From assembly GCA_038057515.1 (NCBI GenBank), contig JBBUDB010000033.1, positions 1 to 5,067 on the forward strand: 5,067 nt of DNA. The letters are read 5' to 3'. This document shows, piece after piece, positions 1 through 4,724 of this stretch (the stretch's first letter is position 1; each line of letters begins with the position of its first letter). A program made the translations under genes and the position numbers. The notes under the pieces are model-generated. The model was not told the origin of the DNA, made no database searches, and worked only from the letters and a program-made list of their open reading frames with translations. The DNA is from DATJQA01 sp038057515 (GTDB lineage: Bacteria; Patescibacteriota; Minisyncoccia; UBA6257; 2-01-FULL-56-20).

Positions 1-344
1 GCCGCCGCCGAGTCACCGTCGATCGAGCCAAAGTTTCCCTGGCCCTGGATTAGAGGGTAGCGGAGCGAGAAGTCCTGCACCATGCGCACCAATGAGTCGT
101 AAATCGAAGAATCGCCGTGCGGGTGATACTTGCCCATCACTTCGCCCACGGTATTGGCGCACTTCTTGAGTTTGGCATCAGCGGTCGAGCCAGAGTCCCA
201 CATGCCCCAAAGGATGCGCCGTTGCACGGGCTTCAAACCGTCGCGCACGTCGGGAAGCGCCCGCGAGACGATAACCGACATGGCGTAATCGAGGTACGCC
301 TCTTGAAGCTCGGTGGTGATCTCTCTTTTATTGATATTACCCAT
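1..344 (-). CDS. gyrA: DNA gyrase subunit A, N-terminal 114 residues (partial, runs off left edge)
   Basis: Reading leftward from ATG at 344, the protein begins MGNINKREITTELQEAYLDY and continues through the hallmark type IIA topoisomerase block RALPDVRDGLKPVQRRIL (residues 28-45), KYHPHGD (72-78) and GQGNFGSIDGDSAA (101-114). GyrA is the breakage-reunion subunit of the A2B2 gyrase that puts negative supercoils into DNA. The window ends just before the expected catalytic tyrosine (about residue 118, E. coli Tyr122). The IDGDSAA stretch is GyrA-like; ParC usually has a PDDPKS-type sequence there. The quinolone-determining positions look wild type: Ser79 (E. coli Ser83) and Asp83 (Asp87). Position 41 is Gln where E. 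coli GyrA has His45, a substitution more usual in ParC. The gene starts 5 nt after the stop of the membrane-protein gene, with no Shine-Dalgarno, so it is probably the third gene of an operon promoted at about 1240. Confidence 0.96.
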   Translation of the reverse strand, partial: MGNINKREITTELQEAYLDYAMSVIVSRALPDVRDGLKPVQRRILWGMWDSGSTADAKLKKCANTVGEVMGKYHPHGDSSIYDSLVRMVQDFSLRYPLIQGQGNFGSIDGDSAA

Positions 345-349
345 GATGT

Positions 350-652
350 TTATTGGTTCGGCGGACTGATAATGTACTGCTTCGGCTGGGAGATAATATC
401 ACCGACGGAACGGAAGAAGTTCGTGATCATCTGGCCGACGGTCGCGATCATGCCGCGCACCGACTCGGCGAAGGAAAATTTGTCGCTCGCGGCGGCCGGG
501 TTGGCGGAGTCGCCGAGGCCAAGACCGCCGAAGAACGAAAACCAGAGCGCCACGACAAGCGTCATGGCGAACAACGTGCCGACGGCGACCCACAAACGCT
601 TCGTGGTTTCGTCGGCCAGGCGGATTCGTTCGAGAAAATCGGAAAGGGCCAT
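350..652 (-). CDS. small single-pass membrane protein between MBL-fold gene and gyrA
   Basis: This 100-aa protein has a charged N-terminus (MALSDFLERIRLADETTKR), one strong membrane segment at about residues 20-42 (LWVAVGTLFAMTLVVALWFS) and a Gly/Ala-rich linker. A second, amphipathic stretch follows at about 60-88 (FAESVRGMIATVGQMITNFF), and the polar tail is QYIISPPNQ. It has no cleavable signal peptide that I can see. The basic and acidic N-terminal helix before the membrane segment suggests an N-in, C-out anchor. It lies 10 nt after the MBL-fold gene and 5 nt before gyrA on the same strand, so it is co-transcribed with both. The GC-rich codon use matches its neighbours, and the opposite-strand reading frame is a shadow. 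I do not recognise the family, and no function is assigned. Confidence 0.82.
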   Translation of the reverse strand: MALSDFLERIRLADETTKRLWVAVGTLFAMTLVVALWFSFFGGLGLGDSANPAAASDKFSFAESVRGMIATVGQMITNFFRSVGDIISQPKQYIISPPNQ

Positions 653-662
653 GTTGCGGAAG

Positions 663-1223
663 CTAGTTCTTATTTTCGAGGACGATGATGCGGCTCTTGG
701 TTTCGGCGAGGTCCTTTTTCTTAAAGACGAACTTCTCTTCGGTCTCGGCTTTGGCGCCGGCGGCCTTCAGAAACTCCGCCGGACTCTTGAAGAAGCTTGG
801 AATGGTGACGCGCGGCTCAAGCTTCTTCATAAGCTTCACCGCCTCTTCCCCCGTGAGATAATGCTCGCCGGTCGGGATGAAAAGCACGTCCGGCTCGCTG
901 ATCTCTTCCATGATATCGCCGTCCGGCATCTCGGCAATGTGCCCCAAGAAAAGAAATCTCATCTCTTCCCAGGTTACGAGGTAGATGGTTTTAAGGTACT
1001 TCTCCGTCGAGTCGTTGGCCGCCGCGAACCCCCGAATCTCTATGTTTTTCACCTCATATTCGCCGGGAAAGACGATCTCGTCCGCCGGCGCTTCGGTCGC
1101 GGCTGGTACGAGCGTGCGGAGCACGACATCGGCCTTAAAACGGTTGTTCGATGGGTTCGTGATAAGCGAAACCTCCCCGCTTTGCAAACGAAAGCACCCG
1201 TCGCCCAGGTAATTCACTATCAT
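663..1223 (-). CDS. metallo-beta-lactamase-fold protein, probable pseudoenzyme
   Basis: This 186-aa protein has the layout of small MBL-fold proteins (Lactamase_B_3 / UlaG-like group). The first beta strands read MIVNYLGDGCFRLQSGEVSLITNPS. Next come a KADVVL strand (30-35), PGEYEVKNIEIRGF (53-66), RFLFLGHIAEMPD (89-101), and PDVLFIPTGEHYLTGEEAVKLMKKLEPRVTIP (111-142). In active relatives the ADVVL strand runs into a T-HxHxDH zinc motif. Here that place reads RTLVPAATEAP and has no histidine or aspartate. His95 in the FLGH block and His121 remain, but a dinuclear zinc site cannot be built from them. I infer a structural or binding protein rather than a hydrolase. It is the first gene of the operon with the membrane protein and gyrA. 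The ATG at 1223 lies 11 nt after a perfect -10 box, so it is expected to be translated from a nearly leaderless mRNA. Confidence 0.85.
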   Translation of the reverse strand: MIVNYLGDGCFRLQSGEVSLITNPSNNRFKADVVLRTLVPAATEAPADEIVFPGEYEVKNIEIRGFAAANDSTEKYLKTIYLVTWEEMRFLFLGHIAEMPDGDIMEEISEPDVLFIPTGEHYLTGEEAVKLMKKLEPRVTIPSFFKSPAEFLKAAGAKAETEEKFVFKKKDLAETKSRIIVLENKN

Positions 1224-1234
1224 AATGTGGTTCC

Positions 1235-1263
1235 ATTATAGCAGGCCAAGGGCCATTTTGCAA
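1235..1263 (-). promoter_or_regulatory. sigma70-type promoter for the MBL-membrane protein-gyrA operon
   Basis: On the minus strand TTGCAA (1263-1258) is followed by a 17-nt spacer and a perfect TATAAT (1240-1235). The spacer ends in TGC, giving an extended -10. Only 11 nt separate the -10 from the ATG at 1223, so a start about 7 nt downstream of the box leaves a leader of roughly 3-5 nt. The mRNA should therefore be effectively leaderless. Confidence 0.85.
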
Positions 1264-1294
1264 CGAGTTTTTGGGTCATTTCCCGGAACGACAT

Positions 1295-1324
1295 TTGCGT
1301 TTTTCAAGCGTCTTACCTTATAAT
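1295..1324 (+). promoter_or_regulatory. promoter for the S1-like gene, divergent from the gyrA operon
   Basis: TATAAT at 1319-1324 is a perfect -10 box. TTGCGT at 1295-1300, with an 18-nt spacer, is a weaker -35. The ATG at 1334 begins 9 nt after the -10, so transcription should start within a few bases of the start codon. The -35 boxes of the two divergent promoters are about 31 bp apart. Confidence 0.8.
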
Positions 1325-1333
1325 GCCCCCACT

Positions 1334-2458
1334 ATGCCCGAAACTCAAAACAGTAATATTGCCGCGGCTCTCACGGCGCTTCTGAAACTCGACCCGGCGA
1401 TAAACCGCCTCCGGGAGGGCGATGTCTTCGAGGTCTCTCTCTTGAAGAAAGCCCAGCGCGAGGTTTTCTTTGATATGGGAAAATTCGGCACGGGCATCGT
1501 CTACGGCGTCGAACTCGGCAACGCCCGGGAGATAATCAAGGCCCTCGAGATCGGCCAGAAACTGCCGGCGAAGATTGTGGAGCTCGACGGGCGGGACGGC
1601 TACACCGAGCTTTCGCTCGCCGAAGCGGGCAAACAGCGGCTCTGGCAACAGGCGCAGGACCTCATGGAGTCCGGCGAGATTGTGAAGTTCAAGGTAACCG
1701 GCGCGAACACGGGCGGCCTCGTCGGCTCTCTCTTTGATCTCAAGGCCTTCCTTCCCACCTCCCAGCTTTCTAACGACCACCAACCCAAGGAGGCCGGCGA
1801 GAACGACCGCGTGAAACAGGCCGAGGAGTTGAAGCGTCTCGTTGGCGAAGAACTCTCGGTGAAGGTCATCAACGTGAATGCCCGCACCAGCAAACTCATC
1901 GTCTCGGAGCGCGAAACCTTGAACACGAACGTCAAGGAACTCTTGGCTAAGTATCAGGTCGGCCAAGACGTCGACGGGCTCGTTTCCGGACTCGCCGATT
2001 TCGGCATCTTCGTCCGCTTCGTCGACAACCCGCAGATCGAAGGCCTGGTCCATATTTCGGAGATCGACCACCGCATCGTCGACAACCCGAAAGAACTCAT
2101 GAAGCTTAATGAGCTCGTGCGCGTGAAGGTCATCGACATCAAAGACGGCCGCGTCTTCCTTTCTTTGAAGGCGCTCCGGGAAAATCCCTGGGAGAAGGCC
2201 GCGGACCACTTCAAGGTGGCCGACGTCGTCTCCGGCACGGTATACAAGTTCAATCCCTTTGGCGCCACCATCGATCTGCCGCACGGCCTCCAAGGCATGA
2301 TTCACATCTCCGAATTCGGAAGCGTCGATGAAATGAAGAAGGCCATCGAGCAAGGCAAGACCTATTCTTTCGTCGTCGACTCCTTGCGGCCCGAAGAAAA
2401 GCGCTGCGGCTTGAAGATGTCCTCCGGGGGAGGATCCGCCTCCGGCGGAAAGAAGTAA
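1334..2458 (+). CDS. rpsA: ribosomal protein S1-like RNA-binding protein with four S1 domains
   Basis: This 374-aa protein has four S1 (OB-fold) repeats, at about residues 27-96, 112-192, 208-280 and 294-362. Repeats 3 and 4 are the most canonical, with GLVSGLADFGIFVRF...IEGLVHISEI and GTVYKFNPFGATIDL...LQGMIHISEF. Repeats 1 and 2 are divergent, as in S1 proteins where the first two domains bind the ribosome rather than RNA. E. coli S1 has six domains; four-domain forms are known in other bacteria. The likely role is bringing mRNA to the 30S subunit, which fits a genome whose genes lack Shine-Dalgarno sequences. I chose ATG 1334 because upstream in-frame starts from 1271 would place the promoter inside the gene. 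The C-terminal tail SSGGGSASGGKK is encoded by palindromic GC-rich DNA. A terminator follows the stop directly. The symbol is by homology only. Confidence 0.92.
   Translation: MPETQNSNIAAALTALLKLDPAINRLREGDVFEVSLLKKAQREVFFDMGKFGTGIVYGVELGNAREIIKALEIGQKLPAKIVELDGRDGYTELSLAEAGKQRLWQQAQDLMESGEIVKFKVTGANTGGLVGSLFDLKAFLPTSQLSNDHQPKEAGENDRVKQAEELKRLVGEELSVKVINVNARTSKLIVSERETLNTNVKELLAKYQVGQDVDGLVSGLADFGIFVRFVDNPQIEGLVHISEIDHRIVDNPKELMKLNELVRVKVIDIKDGRVFLSLKALRENPWEKAADHFKVADVVSGTVYKFNPFGATIDLPHGLQGMIHISEFGSVDEMKKAIEQGKTYSFVVDSLRPEEKRCGLKMSSGGGSASGGKK
2421..2449 (+). repeat. two back-to-back palindromes encoding the S1 C-terminal tail
   Basis: The bases cctcc-ggg-ggagg (2421-2433) and tccgcc-tcc-ggcgga (2435-2449) are two perfect short hairpins inside the last codons of the S1 gene. 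They encode the Ser/Gly tail. The ggcgga/tccgcc words are the same as those repeated in the palindrome cluster at 3360-3440. Confidence 0.6.
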
Positions 2459-2475
2459 ACTATTTCGAAATTAGC

Positions 2476-2502
2476 AAAAACCCGCCTTTCGGCGGGTTTT
2501 TT
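2476..2502. terminator. bidirectional intrinsic terminator between S1 and tRNA-Phe
   Basis: The 6-bp stem cccgcc (2481-2486) / ggcggg (2491-2496) has a TTTC loop, an A-run before it and six T after it. Read rightward it ends the S1 mRNA 18 nt after the stop codon. Read leftward it has a GAAA tetraloop and a TTTTTG tail, and it lies about 40 nt past the 3' end of the tRNA-Phe gene. Confidence 0.93.
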
Positions 2503-2541
2503 GTTTCTGTGCCATGCACTGCGAAACTTTAGTGAAGCATG

Positions 2542-2612
2542 TGCCGCGGGGGTGAGTTGAACACCCGTATAACGCTCTTCAGGCGCCCGCTCTACCGTTG
2601 AGCTACCGCGGC
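2542..2612 (-). tRNA. tRNA-Phe (anticodon GAA), CCA not encoded
   Basis: The minus strand folds into a complete 71-nt cloverleaf. The acceptor GCCGCGG (2612-2606) pairs with CCGCGGC (2549-2543), and the discriminator A is at 2542. The D arm is GCTC/GAGC around a 7-nt loop containing GG. The anticodon stem is GGCGC/GCGTT with loop CTGAAGA, and the anticodon GAA lies at 2580-2578. The 4-nt variable loop is ATAC, and the T arm GGGTG/CACCC has loop TTCAACT. The bases after A73 are CAT, so CCA must be added by a nucleotidyltransferase. Two oddities are seen. Position 37 is G, where bacterial tRNA-Phe usually has A. The outer two anticodon-stem pairs (27-43 and 28-42) are both G-U. The gene is single, with no neighbouring tRNA, and ends at the bidirectional terminator. 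Confidence 0.95.
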
Positions 2613-2617
2613 TCTTT

Positions 2618-2663
2618 GCTTTTGGAGCGCCGGCAATCCAATTCTCTCATCACGCTCCAAAGC
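2618..2663 (-). repeat. inverted repeat in the 5' leader region of tRNA-Phe
   Basis: The arms tttggagcg (2621-2629) and cgctccaaa (2653-2661) are a perfect 9-bp inverted repeat around a 23-nt loop. GC at 2618-2619 and 2662-2663 extends it to 11 bp with one bulged T. It begins only a few bases upstream of the mature 5' end of the tRNA, so in the precursor it would form a hairpin next to the RNase P cleavage site. Alternatively it is a protein-binding site. Confidence 0.55.
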
Positions 2664-2670
2664 GTCCTTC

Positions 2671-2699
2671 ACTTTAAAATACTTTCTATTCAAACGCAA
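2671..2699 (-). promoter_or_regulatory. possible promoter for tRNA-Phe
   Basis: On the minus strand TTGCGT (2699-2694), a 17-nt spacer and TAAAGT (2676-2671) form a weak sigma70-like promoter. The -35 is identical to that proposed for the S1 gene. It would give a precursor with a leader of about 50 nt that contains the inverted repeat. The -10 matches consensus at only four of six positions, so this is tentative. Confidence 0.35.
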
Positions 2700-2774
2700 G
2701 AGGTCATCGCGATAATACATGTACTGGAGTGTCCCTGTTTCTCGGATTTAGAGCGAAAGCCAGAAGCTCACGCT

Positions 2775-2803
2775 AAAAATAGTGCGTATCAGGCAAAAAT
2801 AGT
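2775..2803 (+). repeat. 9-bp direct repeat with 20-bp period upstream of the 2828 gene
   Basis: AAAAATAGT occurs at 2775-2783 and again at 2795-2803, with starts exactly 20 bp apart, about two helical turns. Both copies are followed by a similar G/T-rich stretch (GCGTAT and TTGTGT). The second copy ends 4 nt before the extended -10 element and the pair covers the place where a -35 box would be, so this could be an operator or activator site. The rest of the 2613-2827 gap shows no coding region that I can support. Confidence 0.45.
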
Positions 2804-2806
2804 TTG

Positions 2807-2815
2807 TGTTATACT
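2807..2815 (+). promoter_or_regulatory. extended -10 promoter for the three-helix membrane protein
   Basis: TGT followed by TATACT is an extended -10 with five of six bases matching. There is no recognisable -35 at 17 nt spacing, which fits an extended -10 promoter or one helped by an activator at the direct repeat. The ATG at 2828 is 12 nt after the box, giving a predicted leader of only about 5-7 nt. Confidence 0.65.
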
Positions 2816-2827
2816 GGTATCGTTATC

Positions 2828-3184
2828 ATGCCGGGAGCATTCGATATTACGCCGCAAGCGAACCTGCCGTTTTTTGACGCCTCTAATCTGTGGTTTGGGA
2901 TTGCGGTTATCGGGGTTTCTATTCTTGTTTCCGTCATCGGCTGGCGCACGATGCGCGGCCTTTTCGACCCGGAGCTTCGCGCCCGCGCCATTTTACTTTG
3001 GGCGATTGATGTCGGTCTTTTTGTTTTCGGCTTCGTGATGATTACTAAGGCCTTCCCGCGAATTTCACCCGCGATTATTATTGGACTTTTCTTTCTCATA
3101 CTCCTTGCCGCGGGCGGAGGCACGGTGGCGGTGAAGAAGGGCGGGGAGGGCGCCAAAGACGCCGCCGCTAAAGATAAAAAATAA
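2828..3184 (+). CDS. small integral membrane protein with three predicted helices
   Basis: This 118-aa protein starts MPGAFDITPQANLPFFDASN. Three hydrophobic segments follow at about residues 21-38 (LWFGIAVIGVSILVSVIG), 55-73 (ILLWAIDVGLFVFGFVMIT) and 82-98 (AIIIGLFFLILLAAGGG). A short basic loop, RTMRGLFDPELRAR, lies between the first two. The tail, KKGGEGAKDAAAKDKK, is highly charged and Ala/Lys-rich. By the positive-inside rule the loop and tail should be cytoplasmic. I chose ATG 2828; an in-frame TTG at 2804 would place the -10 box inside the gene. No Shine-Dalgarno is seen. The gene stands alone between its own promoter and a terminator, with GC-rich codon use like the core genes. I do not recognise the family. 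Confidence 0.8.
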   Translation: MPGAFDITPQANLPFFDASNLWFGIAVIGVSILVSVIGWRTMRGLFDPELRARAILLWAIDVGLFVFGFVMITKAFPRISPAIIIGLFFLILLAAGGGTVAVKKGGEGAKDAAAKDKK

Positions 3185-3224
3185 GTTGATATTTCCGAAC
3201 CGAGCCGCGGGGCGACCGCGTGAT

Positions 3225-3253
3225 AAAAAACGTCACCCGTAGTGGCGTTTTTT
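3225..3253. terminator. bidirectional intrinsic terminator after the 2828 gene
   Basis: The sequence aaaaaa-cgtcac (3225-3236), ccgta, gtggcg-tttttt (3242-3253) forms a 6-bp core stem with one T-G wobble. It is extended by six A-T pairs, with a T-run on either strand. It lies 40 nt after the stop of the membrane-protein gene and also faces leftward traffic from the accessory operon. Confidence 0.88.
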
Positions 3254-3312
3254 ATTTTACGCGGTGGAATTATACAACTCTGCTCGAACATTTTTTGAAC
3301 GGAACTGACCGC

Positions 3313-3446
3313 CTCCGCGGAGTTTATCCCGCACCGAGCTTGCTCTGGTGCGGGGCTCCGGCGGAACGCTCCGCCTTCGTTAAAACTTCGGCGGACAGGT
3401 CGGGCGCGGCGGAATTCCCCCCCCACACCCCCCTTCCGCCGCGCCC
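3313..3446. repeat. cluster of GC-rich palindromes in a gene-free stretch (REP/mosaic-element-like)
   Basis: The gene-free stretch 3254-3490 holds several strong hairpins. ctccgcggag (3313-3322) is a perfect 10-bp palindrome. cccgcacc/ggtgcggg (3328-3335 / 3347-3354) is extended inward by gag/ctc. A bulged outer stem joins 3314-3322 to 3356-3365. ggcgga/tccgcc (3360-3365 / 3370-3375) has a 4-nt loop. Last, gggcgcggcggaa (3402-3414) pairs perfectly over 13 bp with ttccgccgcgccc (3434-3446). The word ggcgga occurs three times and tccgcc twice. There is no T-run after any of them, so they are not simple terminators, and no protein is supported here. The cluster lies on the border between the GC-rich core and the AT-rich cassette. 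Whether it is repeated elsewhere cannot be seen from one window. Confidence 0.7.
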
Positions 3447-3490
3447 TCGCGGGAGGCAAAAATTTTTTCGCCGCCAATTCCTCTTAAATC

Positions 3491-3955
3491 TTACTGCAAA
3501 AATCTATTATCCGGAAAGGGGTCTTTTCTTGCAATCGGCCTCATTTCTTTAGCCCATGCCTCGCCTTGTGTTTTTTCCTGCCAAGATTTGTTATTGAATT
3601 TATTGTATGAACCGATTGGATAAATAAGGATGTATATTTTGGGAAGGAACGATGAAAAAAGTTTTCCTAGCATTGTTCGATATTCGTAACGACCCACCAA
3701 CACCTCTTCGTTTTCTTTCACCTCTCTTTCCTTAAATACTTCCCAAAGATTAGTAAAATCAACTCGATGAATAATTGGGCACTCAACTTTTTCAGCCATT
3801 CTCGGACATTCTAAAGTTAGCGAAGCATACGGCGTGGATATTCCGGCAGATTCAATTTTACCATTCTGAACAGAAGCATGGGGAATAAAATCAAGAACAC
3901 GACAGAGTTCCCCATTGATTTTATTCCACGCAATATCTTTTCCTAAGATTTTCAT
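3491..3955 (-). CDS. hypothetical protein, last gene of the AT-rich accessory operon
   Basis: This 154-aa protein begins MKILGKDIAWNKINGELCRV when started at ATG 3955; an in-frame GTG two codons upstream (3961) would add two residues. Apparent parts are a mixed strand-rich first half and an acidic segment WEVFKEREVKENEEVLVGRY (71-90). The most hydrophobic stretch is LFSSFLPKIYILIYPIG (99-115), too interrupted by Lys and Pro to be a sure membrane helix. The C-terminus is basic and polar (WQEKTQGEAWAKEMRPIARK). Cysteines are at 18, 50 and 59, with histidines at 26 and 63, but no known metal motif is formed. The codon use is AT-rich, unlike the genes to the left. It lies 15 nt after the 67-aa gene and has no Shine-Dalgarno. 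I do not recognise the family. Confidence 0.72.
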   Translation of the reverse strand: MKILGKDIAWNKINGELCRVLDFIPHASVQNGKIESAGISTPYASLTLECPRMAEKVECPIIHRVDFTNLWEVFKEREVKENEEVLVGRYEYRTMLGKLFSSFLPKIYILIYPIGSYNKFNNKSWQEKTQGEAWAKEMRPIARKDPFPDNRFLQ

Positions 3956-3970
3956 AATCACATGAGCTTA

Positions 3971-4174
3971 TTACATTGCATAATCCCCTTTTTCGTATTC
4001 CTCTAAGTAGTTTTCTGCTTCTTGAATAGTTTTACAAAAATGGATCATCTTTTCAATATCGTCTCGGTCAACCATATTTTGTTTCCGATAAGTATTTACA
4101 ATAGCAAAACCATCGTTCGTTTTGACAATGTTAAACCAGTATTTTTTGATGAATTTCGCCTTGATTATGGTCAT
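3971..4174 (-). CDS. small 67-aa hypothetical protein of the accessory operon
   Basis: The protein begins MTIIKAKFIKKYWFNIVKTN. Residues 5-35 look like two or three beta strands with a lysine-rich face (KYWFNIVKTNDGFAIVNTYR). Residues 38-62 are a highly charged helix (DDIEKMIHFCKTIQEAENYLEEYEKG). Such a beta-beta-alpha layout is common among small antitoxin-like and phage accessory proteins, but no specific motif supports either. The ATG comes 3 nt after the stop of the 181-aa gene (TAA-CAT-ATG), so the two are almost certainly translated as a coupled pair. There is no membrane segment. Confidence 0.66.
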   Translation of the reverse strand: MTIIKAKFIKKYWFNIVKTNDGFAIVNTYRKQNMVDRDDIEKMIHFCKTIQEAENYLEEYEKGDYAM

Positions 4175-4177
4175 ATG

Positions 4178-4723
4178 TTAGATAGATTCAATAAATGTTA
4201 CGACAAGCCCTCGAAAGACGGAAGTCAAATCTGACTCTTCTTTTTTCTCAAGTTGTCCTGTATAGCTGGAAATTTTTTTCAAAATAATTTCAATTTGCTT
4301 GTTATTATTTTTGTAAAACTCATCAATTTCATTCCACAAAATGTTGCACTCCTCGGCACGCTCTACTGCGCTGGAAAATATTTTTTCTAGTTCATCGGCT
4401 TCATGGGGTCTAACATTCTTAAATGTCGAAATTAGGAACAGGACAACCGTTTCGTAGAGTACATAGAATGCCTCTCTATCAAACGCTTTTACCCTATTCT
4501 TGATAGCACCTGTATCCGGGTGAAATAGCATGTCAAAAACAGCAATTTTAGCCAGTGATAAGACATTTCCTAAAATTTCTTTTTCGGTATTTTTTGTAAC
4601 AAAAACTCCGCCAGTAGATTTTTCAAGAGCAGAATTTACTTTTGCGAAAATGTCATTCCACGCAGGAACTGCATTTTTATTGAAATGTAAAGTGTCGCCT
4701 TTTAGTATTGAAAATAGTCCCAT
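4178..4723 (-). CDS. hypothetical mostly helical protein of the accessory operon (181 aa)
   Basis: I chose ATG 4723 because it follows the stop of the 69-aa gene by one base (TAA-T-ATG) and begins a natural N-terminus, MGLFSILKGDTLHFNKNAVP. A TTG at 4768 would add 15 residues and overlap the upstream gene. The 181 residues are predicted almost wholly helical. Residues 45-67 and 83-103 (FYVLYETVVLFLISTF) are amphipathic to hydrophobic. Residues 106-160 are highly charged with heptad-like spacing (ADELEKIFSSAVERAEECNILWNEIDEFYK), possibly a coiled coil. No catalytic motif, nucleotide-binding loop or toxin motif is visible. It is the largest complete protein of the cassette and might be its effector or a partner of the membrane protein; that is inference only. 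Confidence 0.72.
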   Translation of the reverse strand: MGLFSILKGDTLHFNKNAVPAWNDIFAKVNSALEKSTGGVFVTKNTEKEILGNVLSLAKIAVFDMLFHPDTGAIKNRVKAFDREAFYVLYETVVLFLISTFKNVRPHEADELEKIFSSAVERAEECNILWNEIDEFYKNNNKQIEIILKKISSYTGQLEKKEESDLTSVFRGLVVTFIESI

Positions 4724-4724
4724 A

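Noticed and set aside
1..344. ParC (topoisomerase IV) instead of GyrA, because of Gln at the His45 position
   Set aside because: The GQGNFGSIDGDSAA sequence is GyrA-like and lacks the ParC-type PDDPKS sequence. The Gln occurs in some GyrA proteins too.
117..1241. 374-aa open frame on the plus strand across the gyrA operon
   Set aside because: It lies antisense to three well-supported minus-strand genes, including gyrA, and has an arginine-rich composition typical of shadow frames.
1313..2353. 346-aa open frame on the minus strand opposite the S1 gene
   Set aside because: It is a shadow frame made by GC-rich codons. The plus strand encodes clear S1 domains over the same bases, and the minus-strand protein has no recognisable domain.
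2542..2612. tRNA-Phe as the integration site of the AT-rich cassette
   Set aside because: Islands usually join at the 3' end of a tRNA, which here faces left, away from the cassette. A core-like gene and two terminators lie between, and no repeat of the tRNA end is seen on the right.
2775..2803. Start of a CRISPR array or longer tandem repeat
   Set aside because: There are only two copies of nine bases, with no further units and no cas genes in the window.
3269..3274. Perfect TATAAT on the minus strand, a possible antisense promoter toward the membrane-protein gene
   Set aside because: There is no -35 at a proper distance, and any transcript would run almost at once into the bidirectional terminator at 3225-3253.
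2809..3477. 222-aa minus-strand frame over the three-helix membrane protein and the palindromes
   Set aside because: It crosses a strong terminator and the repeat cluster. The plus-strand protein has proper membrane segments and its own promoter.
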